NCBI RefSeq assembly: GCF_963924675.1
Contig: NC_089221.1
Coordinates: 134,830,263-134,894,262, forward strand
Source: Phocoena phocoena
Lineage: Eukaryota > Chordata > Mammalia > Artiodactyla > Phocoenidae
Direction of reading: 5' to 3'
DNA: 64,000 nt
Part shown: one piece after another, positions 35,691-64,000 of the stretch
Layout of the letters: the number at the start of each line of letters is the position of its first letter
Position numbering within the stretch: the first letter of the stretch is position 1
Translations under genes and position numbers: made by a program
The notes under the pieces: model-generated
Database searches by the model: none
What the model saw: the letters and a program-made list of their open reading frames with translations, nothing else
What the model was told of the DNA's origin: nothing

Positions 35691-37035
35691 AAAGTACAAC
35701 ACGTCAAACGTTATTAACAAGGAAGTGTTTACGGACTTTCCCCTCTCCCAGCTTGCCAAAGGAAATCATGCTTGGCCAGTCCAATATCTCCCCTTTCCCC
35801 AGCTCTGCTAAAGGAGAAAGATTTTCTTGCTGGAAGAAAGACTTAATGCAATGAGAGAAAGAAAATAATGCATTGAGAGACATGGGGAAAGTGAGGAGGT
35901 AAAAAGAAAAAGCATGCAAACTCAGAATAGGCTTTTGTCAGATGGATTGAGAACAATAGCGTCTGAGTAAGGTGAGGAGTAGGGAAAAGGATAGTAGAAG
36001 AAAGAGAATTTTAGTAGGTATTGCTGTGGACTTTACATTTAGGTTCTTTTTACTGGCCTTTAAGGGATTTGAACAAGGAATCCATTTCTTTTTAATTAAA
36101 GGTGGGTGTTGAAGTAGGCTTGAATGTGTGCAGAGATAGAGCCATATGCTTGCTCAGATATATTAGGGTTACAGCAGCATTTATCACAGTATGAAATGAT
36201 GTTCCTGTGATTCTTCGATTCATATCAAAGAATCCTCCTTAGGTAGTAATGGGGGAAGGAAATGGGTCTATTTAACATACAGTCAAACCCCAGCCCTTAG
36301 CACAGTGCTTGACACAGAGAAGGTCCGTGGTAAGAATATATTGAATAGGCAAATGTGTGAGAGAAGGCATGGCTATTGGTTCTAATTCATTTCTCCTTGC
36401 TCTCCCTCATTTTATGGCCGTGACTTTCCTGGCAGAATCCCACCCAGATCTATGTTATTGAATGAATCAACTTCGTGGGACTCCCTCCTTTTTGTTGACT
36501 CTTCTGTGGAGTACTGGATTCTCCTTATAGCATAATTCCCTGTGCAAGATATTTCCTGCAGAAGGTCAACTCTCAGGCCTGTGGTTCATTCCAGGGCTCA
36601 GAACGTTCCTTCTTAATATAGAATGTGGAAATTCTACAATCAGTGGGAAAAAAGTATGCCAAGTAGATAAAAATCAGTCCCACTGTAGCATAACTCTCCA
36701 GAGAGAAGAGAGAAAACTGCTTGATGCTTGAGTTAAAAAAAAAAAAAGTAGCAAAATATTTCCAGTTCCGGAAACTGAATTTCATTCCTAATGTAAATAT
36801 AGAAGCCTCTGGAGAAGAGGATCATACTTGGAAGAGGGAAGGAAAGCAAAGGGAACAGTAGGAAGGGATTTCACCATCACGCTCCGTAGCTCAATAGCAG
36901 GGAAACAGCCCAAATAGAGAAATCGACCATTTCTTTAATAGCGGTTGCCTCAGTCAGAAAACTGAGTTTTATCTTGACTTTTTCCTCTCCCTCAATCCCC
37001 ACATTGCATCGGTCACCAAATCCTAGTGGTTCTAT
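35691..37035. other. Unassigned sequence with an L2 tail
   Basis: CAGCCCTTAGCACAGTGCTTGACAC at 36292 looks like a forward L2 or MIR tail. No gene. Confidence 0.4.
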
Positions 37036-37039
37036 CCAC

Positions 37040-37275
37040 TGAATATTTTTTTATTGGGATGCACTTGACGTTTACCATGGCATAAGTTTAAGGTATACAC
37101 CACGTTAATTGCCATATGATTGCCACCATAGCACTAGCTAACACCTCCATCTCATCACATAATTATTTCATTTTGTGGTGACCACATTTAAGACCTAGTC
37201 TCTTAGCAACTTTGAAGTATACAATACAGTATTGTTGACTATAATCACAATACTAAACGTGTCTAATCCTATCTC
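37040..37275 (-). repeat. L1M 3' fragment
   Basis: TTTAAGGTATACACCACG, CCTCCATCTCATCACATAATT, TCTCTTAGCAACTTTGAAGTATAC and CAGTATTGTTGACTATAATCAC are the antisense old-L1 3' region. Confidence 0.75.
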
Positions 37276-38540
37276 CTCTCCTTCTTTCCATTCTTCTGGT
37301 CCAAGCTATGCATTTTTGCCTTGCCCATGGTAACGGCCTCCTAATTTTTCTCTTTCCCCTCTGCCTCTCTCCAGTTCATTCTCTAGGTAGCTACAAGGAT
37401 ACTTGTAAAATATGTGTTTGATCCCTTGTTTACAGTGTTTAAGACTCCCCACTACTCATCATTGCAGCAAACGTCTATTGTAATATGGATAATAAGAGAA
37501 TAGAGATGAAGAAGAAGAGAAAGACACAGACACCTCTTTAGAGAGGACTTGCTATAAAACGGAGCAGAAGGATGATGGGCAGACTGAGAGCAAAGTGAGG
37601 TCAAAGAGTTTTTTCTTTTTCTCTAAGATGAGATAATATGTGTGGACTGATTAGATAGCAATATTGAGGAAGAAGACATGGAGATGTTGGAGGGAGAGGA
37701 TGGTAATTCAGGAGCAACGTTCTTGAGAACGTGAGTGATTTGGAGCCTGCTAGGACGGGCATGGCCATGAGCATGGTGTGCCAGAAAGAGTTTACTTCTC
37801 TGGACGTCTATTTAAAAAGGAACTTTTTGACGAGGGCGTTTTGGCAAGGCAAAAGGAGATTTTTCAAAAAAGTGATCTGTATATTTAACATTGACATGGC
37901 TACTGTAGGATATAGAGTTTTTTCACAATTATATATTCCATTTCCCCAGATTACTATTCCTTTTGATTAATTTAATGTTGATTTTCTCCTACAGCCAGCT
38001 CCAGAGGCATTGAGCATGGCCTTCTATGCCCTGCTTTCCCTTACCTGCCTGGAGAGCGTCTGTTTGCACCCCTCAGGCAGGCCCTTCTTTACAGCCTTCC
38101 TTGACCTAGTTCTAGGACTTAGCAGTAGGACCCTCAAGTCAAGCTGGGTAAACATCTCTGTTAGTAACTTGTCTTTTGGCCAGAAGTCCCAAACTGACAT
38201 TCTTAGAGGCTTGTGGACTTTCTTTTTTTGCCCAATGCAGTGTTTTGAAAGCACCATTTTTGGATTAGATGACAACATTTAAAAAATGAGAATTTCACAG
38301 CAAAAAAAAAAAAAATTCAATAATATATCTGGCATTCTTGAAAAATGAAAGATGGGCGTCACTGGGGCCACATTCCCATGTGGGAACAAGTGCCTGGAGC
38401 AAGCGAGGTGTTCCTTGTCTGTTCTTAGCCCAGCTCATCCACTTCATGGTTTACCAGCATGGTCCCTGTGGACAAATACGGGGCATTGAGTTTATGAGCT
38501 ATGCTTGAGGCCCTACAGGCTGGACCTATGACTGGTTTGT
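37276..38540. other. Unassigned sequence
   Basis: CTCCTAATTTTTCTCTTTCCCC at 37339 and the stretch at 38010-38110 may be L2-derived. No gene. Confidence 0.4.
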
Positions 38541-38544
38541 CTAG

Positions 38545-39055
38545 TGAATCCTAGCATCTAGCGCAGTGCCAAGCACATGGTAGGTCCTCAGTATGTGTTC
38601 TGAATTGAACTTCCCAAGCTCCACGGTGCCACCCTGCACATTTGCACACTCTACAGACACAGTCTTCCTGTTCCTGAATGGGCCATATCCACGCCCAGAG
38701 CCCAGCTCCTTACATCTGCCCTCATTCCTTCTGCTTAAGGTGCCCACCCCACCTGCTTACCTCATCCTTCACATATCATCTTAGGTGTCACTATCTCTGG
38801 AAACCTTCCCCAACCCTACAGGTTAAATCAGATCCCACTGTCATATACTTTCAGAACATTCTAGACTTCTTCTTCATTGCCATTATCGGTTTGTTAGTTT
38901 AGACTTGTACAGTGGCTTAATGTCTCCTTGCCTCGCTCAACTGTAAGATCCGTGAGGGGAGTATCGGTGTTGCAGTGCTCGTTATAGAATCCACCAGGCC
39001 TCACCTGGTGCCAGATGTACAATAAACCCTCAAGGTCTACATGAATGAATGGATG
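38545..39055 (+). repeat. L2 LINE 3' fragments (two in series)
   Basis: A first L2 end (CTAGCGCAGTGCCAAGCACATGG) at 38545-38612, then a second L2 running to ATGAATGAATGG at 39055. Confidence 0.75.
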
Positions 39056-39693
39056 CTTCCAGGAAATAGGCCTTAAGGAAAGTAGAAACCAGTATGTAGA
39101 CGTGTGGATGTCTGTTTTATTCTGTGGAGCATTATGACATGACTGTCTTCCCTAAACATTCTAAACTGCTTTGAGTATAGATTTCTCTTGTCTGAGATTA
39201 TGAGTGTCCTGAGGGCAGGGGCCTCTTGTTCATTCTTTTTTTTGATCTTCTGCATCTAATATGGAGACCTGCACCTGATACAGAATTCCAAAAATGTATA
39301 TTGTATGACCAAACTAATCAACATAGATTTCTTTTAAAGAAGAAGATAGTAGCTTCTCTACTTATTAACTTATTCATTACTGTCTTTCATTACCTCAGAT
39401 TGGGCTCTATCCAGAGCAAAAGTGTATCAGCAATGCACACTTAACAAATGATCGTGATGGTGGTTGTAGGACGACCTATTAGCTCTGGTCATCAAGTTTC
39501 TGTTGGCCCATGGCCTATTTGCTGAGTTTTCAAGGCATTTTACAAGCATCATTAACCTTATTCTGTCCAGTAATTGCAGAAGTAGGGAAAGCATTGAATG
39601 TGCAATTGGAAAGCCTTATGATGATGATGGAACTTAAAGTGAAATCGTTTTACAGGAGCAGGGACCTATTGGGTGTTTGTAGAATGTTTGACT
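39056..39693. other. Unassigned sequence
   Basis: No gene or repeat recognised. Confidence 0.4.
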
Positions 39694-39702
39694 CCAGATA
39701 AA

Positions 39703-39938
39703 ATTTTTTTTTTTTTTTTTTGCGGTACGTGAGCCTCTTACTGCTGTGGCCTCTCCCGTTGCGGAGCACAGGCTCCGGACGCGCAGGCTCAGCGGCCATG
39801 GCTCACGGGCCCAACCGCTCCGCGGCATGTGGGATCCTCCCGGACCGGGGCACAAACCCACGTCCCCTGCATCGGCAGGCGGACTCTCAACCACTGCGCC
39901 ACCAGGGAAGCCCGACACCCCACCCGGGAAGCCCGACA
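39703..39938 (-). mobile_element. CHR SINE with duplicated 5' end
   Basis: Reverse-oriented full copy. Its 5' end (on the plus strand the right end) is followed by a second GGGAAGCCCGACACC, so this 15-mer occurs at 39905-39919 and 39926-39940. Target-site duplication CCAGATAAA at 39694-39702 and 39939-39947. Confidence 0.92.
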
Positions 39939-40271
39939 CCAGATAAATTTGGTTTTATCCAACAGGAAAAGTGTCTTATCCACATGGAATTTAAAACTAT
40001 AGATCATAGAAGTTTCTGTGTTCACACATGCCTCCTCATCAATGAGCCAGGGCACATAATTAATTGACCAGAAGTCTCGCTGGGATTAATTAGCAGCTGT
40101 ATGTGAAGAGCTTGGTTCAGACTTGCAGCACGGAGGATGGCTTTCCAGAGTGGCCGGATCCTGGATTCATAATTCAGTCACTTCCGGGGGATCTCATTGC
40201 TTGCCTAGTGTAATCCTTGGGGCTCTTGGCCTCTCCTTGGGCCAGTATGGGCACTGCGCGTCCAGCTGCTG

Positions 40272-40286
40272 CCAGCAGAGGGCAGC
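40272..40286 (+). promoter_or_regulatory. CTCF core motif just beyond the EBF1 poly(A) site
   Basis: The sequence CCAGCAGAGGGCAGC matches the CTCF core CCASYAGRKGGCRS at every position. It lies about 220 bases past the predicted EBF1 3' end, in non-repetitive GC-richer sequence, oriented on the plus strand (opposite to EBF1 transcription). CTCF sites act as insulators or loop anchors. Occupancy is not known. Confidence 0.6.
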
Positions 40287-40512
40287 AGTACGCTGTGTGT
40301 GTTCAATTTGCATCCCAGATTAGCAAATCCTCAAGGATTGACAAAGAGGGAAAGTGGGGGTCCCCAGACTATTCTTGCTGCTTTTCTCTGGGTGTCAACA
40401 CTGTCCTGAGTAATTGCAAACACAGACCTTTTACATTATGTTGGACTCGGACTCATCTGAAATAGAGAAATGAATACACAACTAGGAGCTGCCATCACAG
40501 ACAGGAAGTAAC

Positions 40513-40518
40513 TTTAAT
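40513..40518 (-). terminator. EBF1: Distal EBF1 polyadenylation signal (ATTAAA)
   Basis: On the minus strand the sequence reads TATTTAATTAAAGTTACTTCCTGTCTGTGATGG. The ATTAAA variant is followed within 30 bases by a GT-rich downstream element. Its distance from the stop codon gives a 3' UTR near 3.2 kb. This is inferred from motifs alone. Confidence 0.7.
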
Positions 40519-40754
40519 TAAATATTGTGAAAGTTGAAAAGTTTTTACAGCTTGAATGTTTGCAAAAAAAAAAAATTATAACAATCTCTACAGTAGTTAG
40601 GTTCTCTAACAATTGAACTGTACAGTGTGTGTCTATTCCAAAAGTTTGATAAGAAGGTGAAAGGTTAGATTTAGAGATGACTTCATTAAGCTGCATCCTA
40701 GTACAATGTGAGGCCAGGGCATGTTCTGCAATCCAGTCATCCAGAAGCTGTATT

Positions 40755-40791
40755 CCACCCCCACCCCCACCCCACCCCACCCCCCGCCCCC
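40755..40791 (-). other. G-rich tract on the mRNA strand of the EBF1 3' UTR
   Basis: The plus strand is C-rich (runs of 4-6 C split by A or G), so the transcript has eight G-runs of at least four, enough for a G-quadruplex. About 240-280 nt before the predicted cleavage site. Confidence 0.8.
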
Positions 40792-41222
40792 AACTGAAGT
40801 CTTAATTGAATTCGCTATTTCATTTTCTTCTTAAAGCCATATTCTGTATTTAGGGTAACATCTTTTACTTGTAAAAAGTTCTGTGTAGAAGAGAGAGGGT
40901 CAGAGGGCCAGAACGTCTTTTCATCTAATCAATATCAATAGAGGCAACAAAACACAAATTATACACATTTTAAAGGTTCTTTGGACTTTCGAGAAAAGTT
41001 CTAACCACTACACATGGCTGACAGTGGGTGGCGTTTGTTGTCAAGGTCTGAGCCCGACACCTCACAGGCTGACCCGGGTCCTTCACAAACAGTTAAGGGG
41101 CTCACCGGACAAAATATGGCTTTAAATTGTACACATCTTCAGGCCAGCGCTTAGCACACGAATTCAGACAACCTTTCTGAGTACCGAGAAGCAATGCGTC
41201 CACTTTGCTTACATTTTCCAGT

Positions 41223-41228
41223 TTTATT
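41223..41228 (-). terminator. Internal AATAAA in EBF1 3' UTR within an ATT repeat
   Basis: Canonical hexamer at the end of an (AAT)n tract on the mRNA strand (41253-41223), about 2.4 kb after the stop. A C-to-G-rich stretch lies just upstream. Possible alternative cleavage site. Confidence 0.3.
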
Positions 41229-41278
41229 ATTATTATTAATCATTATTATTATTTCTCACCAAGAAAAATCAGCTTTGC

Positions 41279-41326
41279 TCCCCTCCCTTCCCTCCCGCAA
41301 CACCCCTCCCCCACCCTCCCCAACCC
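41279..41326 (-). other. Second G-rich tract on the mRNA strand of the EBF1 3' UTR
   Basis: The plus strand reads CCCCTCCC, CCCTCCCGC, CACCCCTCCCCCACCC; several G-runs of three or more on the transcript. Confidence 0.7.
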
Positions 41327-42547
41327 ATAAAAATCGCACTCTGACAGTCTAGTGAAAACCATTGCAAAATCCATATGGGGGCATGCACAGTTGCAGCATT
41401 GTTGTAAATTTCTTGCTCTACTAGAAAAAGTTACATTGTCTTAAGGTAACAAAACAGTTCTTTTGTGCTTTTCGATTTCTTTGTTTTTTTTTTTTCTTTT
41501 TTTTCTTTTTCTTTTTTCTTAGAATGTTAGTGATGACTGACAGTTCTGGTGCACAGTTACAATGTACAAGTGAAATGAATATGATTTGCATTGTTAAGGC
41601 ATCCAATCTGCTGGTTTATATTTATGTGAAAGACAGAGGAAATATACAAGCAGACTTAGGAAAGAAAGTATGTTCATTGATTTCTATGAAGTTTCTCCCC
41701 GGAATTTAATGCACAAAATGCGTCACTCCAAAGGGAGAGGTTCCATGCATATTAATAGAGTAAAACAGCATTAGGGTTTTTTTCTGTAAGCTTCCAAAGC
41801 AAAGGATACATTTTTTTTTAATCTACAGAACTAAATGCTACAAGAATAATATGCTACTATTTTTTGCCATATATTGGAAAAAACTTCTTAACTTACAAAT
41901 AATACAAAAATAGACAATGGCTTTTGGGTGAAAATTAAAAAAATGAAGCATGGTTTAAAACAATACTAAAAATAACTATAAATGAAATGTTTAAAAATCA
42001 CATTGAAATAGCTAATATAACTATAGGTGGCCAAACAAATACGCACTTTTCACATAGCAAACATACACAATAAAATAAACTGGGAGTCGGAGGTAAAGGA
42101 GGAGGGGGAAAGCAATGTACAAATTCCAAAGATAAATACATTATTTATACGGATATCTTACAAAATCCCCTTTAAAACAAAAAGCCTTTTAATTAACTTT
42201 GCAAGTATGTGCAAGCTAAAGGTAGTGAGCTTTTTTTTTCTTTGCAAAATATGCAGTAAAATCTTTTTTTGTGATATTGAAAAACTGTCTTAAGACATTA
42301 AAATGTATAAATAGAACAACAACTTTGGCAAAAAATCACAAAAAATCTACAGTATTTATAACTACATACAAAACACAACAGCAAAGAAAAAAATATCAGG
42401 CAAATGCATCCTCAGAGCTTTGCTGCATCTTTGCTATTAATTCCTATTTTTAAGAACACTTCCCAGATAATGAGAGCAAAAATTCCCATCGAACAGAAAA
42501 CCATGTTTTGGAGATCTCAACCTTCTTCTCCTTTCTCCCAGTTTCCT

Positions 42548-42553
42548 TTTATT
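42548..42553 (-). terminator. Internal AATAAA in EBF1 3' UTR
   Basis: Canonical hexamer on the mRNA strand, about 1.1 kb after the stop codon. Possible alternative poly(A) signal. Such hexamers are frequent by chance in AT-rich DNA. Confidence 0.3.
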
Positions 42554-43016
42554 CTTAATTCCAAAGCACTTAACCTGTCGTTTCAATCTACTATGTTACA
42601 AATGGTAAGGGTCGACTGATAGAGGCGCTACCTCGGATGGGAAATCTGAAATACCTGCCATGTTGCTTTTGTCAGCTTTTGAAGGACTGGTATGAAGTCA
42701 GCATCTAGGATGAGTAAACTTTAACCATGTAAATGGCGGAGTGTAAGTGGGATTTTGGTTTGATAACTGGAGGGCATAATGTGGAATTCTGTGCCTGACC
42801 CTGTTCCATGAAGTCTCAAAGGAGATTCTCACACAGCACGTGTGCCACCAAGCTCTCGAGAGGCCATCGGCTTCCGAAGAAGTTGACATAAGCAAAAGAG
42901 AGAGAGTGCTGTCAGGTTTAAATATGCAGTTTTAAGATCTGTCTAGAGGCACTGGATTTTTGAGTAGAAGGGGAAAATGTGATCACTTACATCACTTTTT
43001 AACTTTCCAGGCTGCA

Positions 43017-43026
43017 TTTATTTACA
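43017..43026 (-). promoter_or_regulatory. Overlapping Pumilio motif and AATAAA signal
   Basis: On the mRNA strand 43026-43017 reads TGTAAATAAA. It contains a perfect Pumilio recognition element (UGUAAAUA, 43026-43019) overlapping a canonical AATAAA (43022-43017). The UGUA is also the CFIm recognition core. It lies about 660 nt after the stop codon and could mark a short-UTR isoform or a repression site; neither is shown by sequence alone. Confidence 0.45.
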
Positions 43027-43386
43027 CAGTTACTTAAGACAACAATACAAAAGAGAGAAATAAGCTTGCACTGCTAAGGGGTGGCATGTTAAGTTAGATA
43101 TTGGAAATGCACTGTCCGAGTAACTACCACTTGATATGCTTTAAGGCGCAAAAGCCGACCCTTAGTTTTCTAAAAAAATCTAACTGGCATTCCTATTCTG
43201 TCCCATACAAGCTTTTTTTTTTTTTCTTTTTTTCTTTTTAAACTTTTTTGTAAATATCACCATTTCATTCTTCTTTTACACAGCTTTAAAAACATCATAA
43301 ATTAAAACATGGAGTCTTATTTATAGTGTCCCTTGTATACAGCTTTATGGTTTATAAAAGACAAATGATTGCCGAGTTAAGCTTTA

Positions 43387-43419
43387 AAAAAAAAAAGAGA
43401 GAGAGAGAGAAAGAAAAAG
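43387..43419 (+). repeat. (A)n(GA)n low-complexity tract in the EBF1 3' UTR
   Basis: A-run followed by seven or so GA units. It reads as U/C-rich in the mRNA. Confidence 0.9.
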
Positions 43420-43518
43420 AGGATTTGCTTCTATCAACACAGAATAAATATATCCCCCCAAGGACTTGGGAGGTACAACTGTAACCAACACCCTGCATTA
43501 GCAGATCCCTTCCAATTT

Positions 43519-43546
43519 CAGTATTTGCAAGGTCGGTGATATTGTT
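43519..43546 (+). repeat. 28-bp near-perfect direct repeat, copy 1 (in 3' UTR)
   Basis: Begins CAGTATTTGCAAGG and ends GTGATATTGTT. It matches 44619-44646 at 26 of 28 bases, same orientation, 1100 bases apart. It lies in the EBF1 3' UTR about 140 nt past the stop codon. Confidence 0.85.
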
Positions 43547-43682
43547 TGTTTAAAAATCTGCAGTTATTGTGATTCCTCTTAAAAAGGCCTGAGTTAAAAG
43601 TTCCACTCTGGGACTTGTATCAGATTACTTTCTGTAGCAGAATCCAACCTCTTCATTAATAAAATTCTTCAAGGCAATTCTT

Positions 43683-62470
<18,788 letters not shown>

Positions 62471-62489
62471 AGGTGGTGCTGGTGGTGGT

Positions 62490-62710
62490 GGTAGAGTAGT
62501 GGAAAACATAACCGTTGTTTATGGAAAGGGAAACATGAACTCATTCAGTCTTCGTGGTGAGGCTCCGTATCGCCGTTTGGCAGACGAGGAAACTGAGACT
62601 CAGAGAGGTCCGCCAACTTGCCCTGACGTCACACAACTAATGAATGGCTGAGTAGGGATTCAATCTCAGGCCCGTTAGACGTCAGAGCCTGAGCTCTTCA
62701 TAATTACACT
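62490..62710 (-). repeat. MIR SINE
   Basis: Reverse-oriented MIR, recognised by GACGAGGAAACTGAGACTCAG, then CACACAACTAATGAATGGCTGAG and a diverged tRNA-derived end. It lies in the EBF1 intron. Confidence 0.75.
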
Positions 62711-62739
62711 ATCCTATCAGAACTAATTCCACCTTCACT

Positions 62740-62980
62740 GAGACCCCAGCTCCTAACCTCTCTCATTCCTCTGAAAAATAGTGCTGACTGCACCGCCCAG
62801 CACTGCACAGAAGTGGACACTGTGGGGTCATTTTGCTCTGGTCTTAAATGTGTGAGTCTCCAATCTCCACAACCAGACTACAGGCTCTTTGAGGTCTTAA
62901 TCTCCTTCTCTAAGCCCCTAGCACTATGTTCAGCAAACCACAGCCCCTGAGAAATTCTTGTTGAAGAGCTCATTTAAGAT
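62740..62980 (+). repeat. L2 LINE 3' fragment
   Basis: Matches the L2 3' end: an ACTACAGGCTCTTTGAGG-type segment, then CCCTAGCACTATGTTCAGCA and a TTGTTGAA terminus. Confidence 0.6.
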
Positions 62981-64000
62981 CATCACTGATTTTTAAAAGC
63001 GCGTGCTTAATTTACATGAGGAAATGACCGAGTCATGTATTTGGCATAGTTTATAAAAGCAGAAGACTTAAATTTGGTGCTCCATTTGGCTCTAGACCTT
63101 TAAATCCAATATATAAATTCCCAAAGGTCAAGTCTTGATCACTGGGGGGTGTTTTAATACCACTTTTTTTTTTTAATGTGAATTTGCTCCTTCACTCCTG
63201 CTGGCTTGTACTTACATTTTAATTTTGTGATTAACATAATGAATCATGTCGGGTACAGACATTATCTCAAGTTATAGGCTGCTAACAACATGAGGTTTGT
63301 CTTGATGTACATCAGCCTTTTATTAACTATACTCCTAGGCTCTTAGAAATACTTAGGTATTTGCACACTCTTAGGGACCAGGCATATCATGTCTGATATG
63401 CAGACATGGCTAATTCACCTTTCCTTCCATTTCATGACAATAAACCCTCTGAGGAGTAATCACCTTCCATGTGAATCTTCTCTGCAGCATCTGATCTCAA
63501 ATGTGTTGCTAATAATTTCATATTCACTGGGCCCACCTAGCCTTCCAGAGAGAATGGGAAGGCTGTCTAACCATCCAATACTGAGCCCGTTTATAAACCC
63601 AGTTCCATGTTTTGAGTCATTCAAACCCAGATGAGCGGGGGAGATGGCCTGAACTCTCATTCAGAGCACATGTAGACCAACTCATAAAGCCAGATGGGTA
63701 CCCGTTTACCAACACAACATTAATTTCAAATCTCAGGATCAGATTTTGAGACTCTGGGAACTCCCTCATAAAATTCAAGCCCAGGGATGCTTCTGTAATT
63801 TGGGAAGACAACCTGTGCTTGGCTTTATGCTCCCTCAGTTAGAAAATAATGTTTTGAGGGACGAAGAAGAAAACAGAAGCTAAACGTAAACGTCAATTAT
63901 CAAAGTCAAGTTGACCTGGGTGATTCCCGAGAAAGAAGTACAATACTTTCCTGTCACTGCACATTGCCCTGTCGCCCATGTATCACCACTCTACTTTGCC
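62981..64000. other. Unassigned EBF1 intronic sequence
   Basis: No exon, clear repeat or RNA gene recognised. There is a T-run at 63165-63174, and the reading frames are short and look random. Confidence 0.5.

Larger units (their letters stand above)
40495..43682 (-). other. EBF1: EBF1 3' untranslated region
   Basis: About 3.2 kb from the stop codon to the predicted cleavage site. It is AT-rich, contains no CHR, MIR, L2 or L1 copy that I can recognise, and so stands out from the repeat-laden DNA on both sides, as expected of a conserved UTR. On the mRNA strand it holds A-rich tracts (from 43240-43211 and 41521-41479), a U-run plus pyrimidine repeat (43419-43387), two G-rich stretches (41326-41279 and 40791-40755), internal AATAAA signals and a UGUAAAUA Pumilio-type motif. 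The end is inferred from the signal, so it is uncertain by some tens of bases. Confidence 0.82.

Overview
The window is mammalian nuclear DNA, almost certainly from a cetacean. The strongest species signal is seven young tRNA-derived SINEs of the CHR type, the family shared by Cetacea, hippopotamus and ruminants. Six belong to the long, GC-rich subfamily abundant in whales and dolphins. All seven have poly(A/T) tails and recognisable target-site duplications. Ancient L2, MIR, L1M and MLT1-type LTR debris makes up much of the rest.

Only one gene is supported: the 3' part of EBF1 (early B-cell factor 1, a COE-family transcription factor), on the minus strand from about 40.5 kb to 58.2 kb. Five exons can be delimited to the base (58182-58117, 57089-56912, 56239-56060, 52240-52046 and 43714-43683 plus the 3' UTR). 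Splice sites and codon phases agree, giving the C-terminal 216 residues of a protein expected to be about 591 residues long. They cover the duplicated second helix of the HLHLH dimerisation region and the Ser/Thr/Pro-rich transactivation domain. The 3' UTR is about 3.2 kb and ends after an ATTAAA signal at 40518-40513. The exons for the DNA-binding and TIG/IPT domains lie beyond position 64000.

Layout: 1-40 kb is gene-free sequence downstream of EBF1 (in human the corresponding side is a large gene desert). It is packed with repeats, including a long nested L2 LINE remnant at 3.6-7.0 kb, and has a repeat-poor, possibly regulatory block at about 22.9-24.5 kb. At 40.27 kb, just past the EBF1 poly(A) site, is a perfect CTCF core motif. 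40.5-58.2 kb is EBF1, with its introns holding mostly MIR and L2 fragments. 58.2-62.5 kb is intronic and almost free of recognisable repeats. 62.5-64 kb has a MIR, an L2 fragment and unassigned sequence.

No CRISPR, operon, bacterial or complete viral element is present, and I found no convincing new multi-gene system. The most unusual observations are two short, locally duplicated segments (30 bp perfect and 28 bp near-perfect) about 1.1-1.2 kb apart inside EBF1, the CTCF site at the gene end, G-rich tracts on the mRNA strand of the 3' UTR, and a pair of exons that each start with a copy of the same helix. All repeat-family names are from memory of consensus sequences, without a database search.
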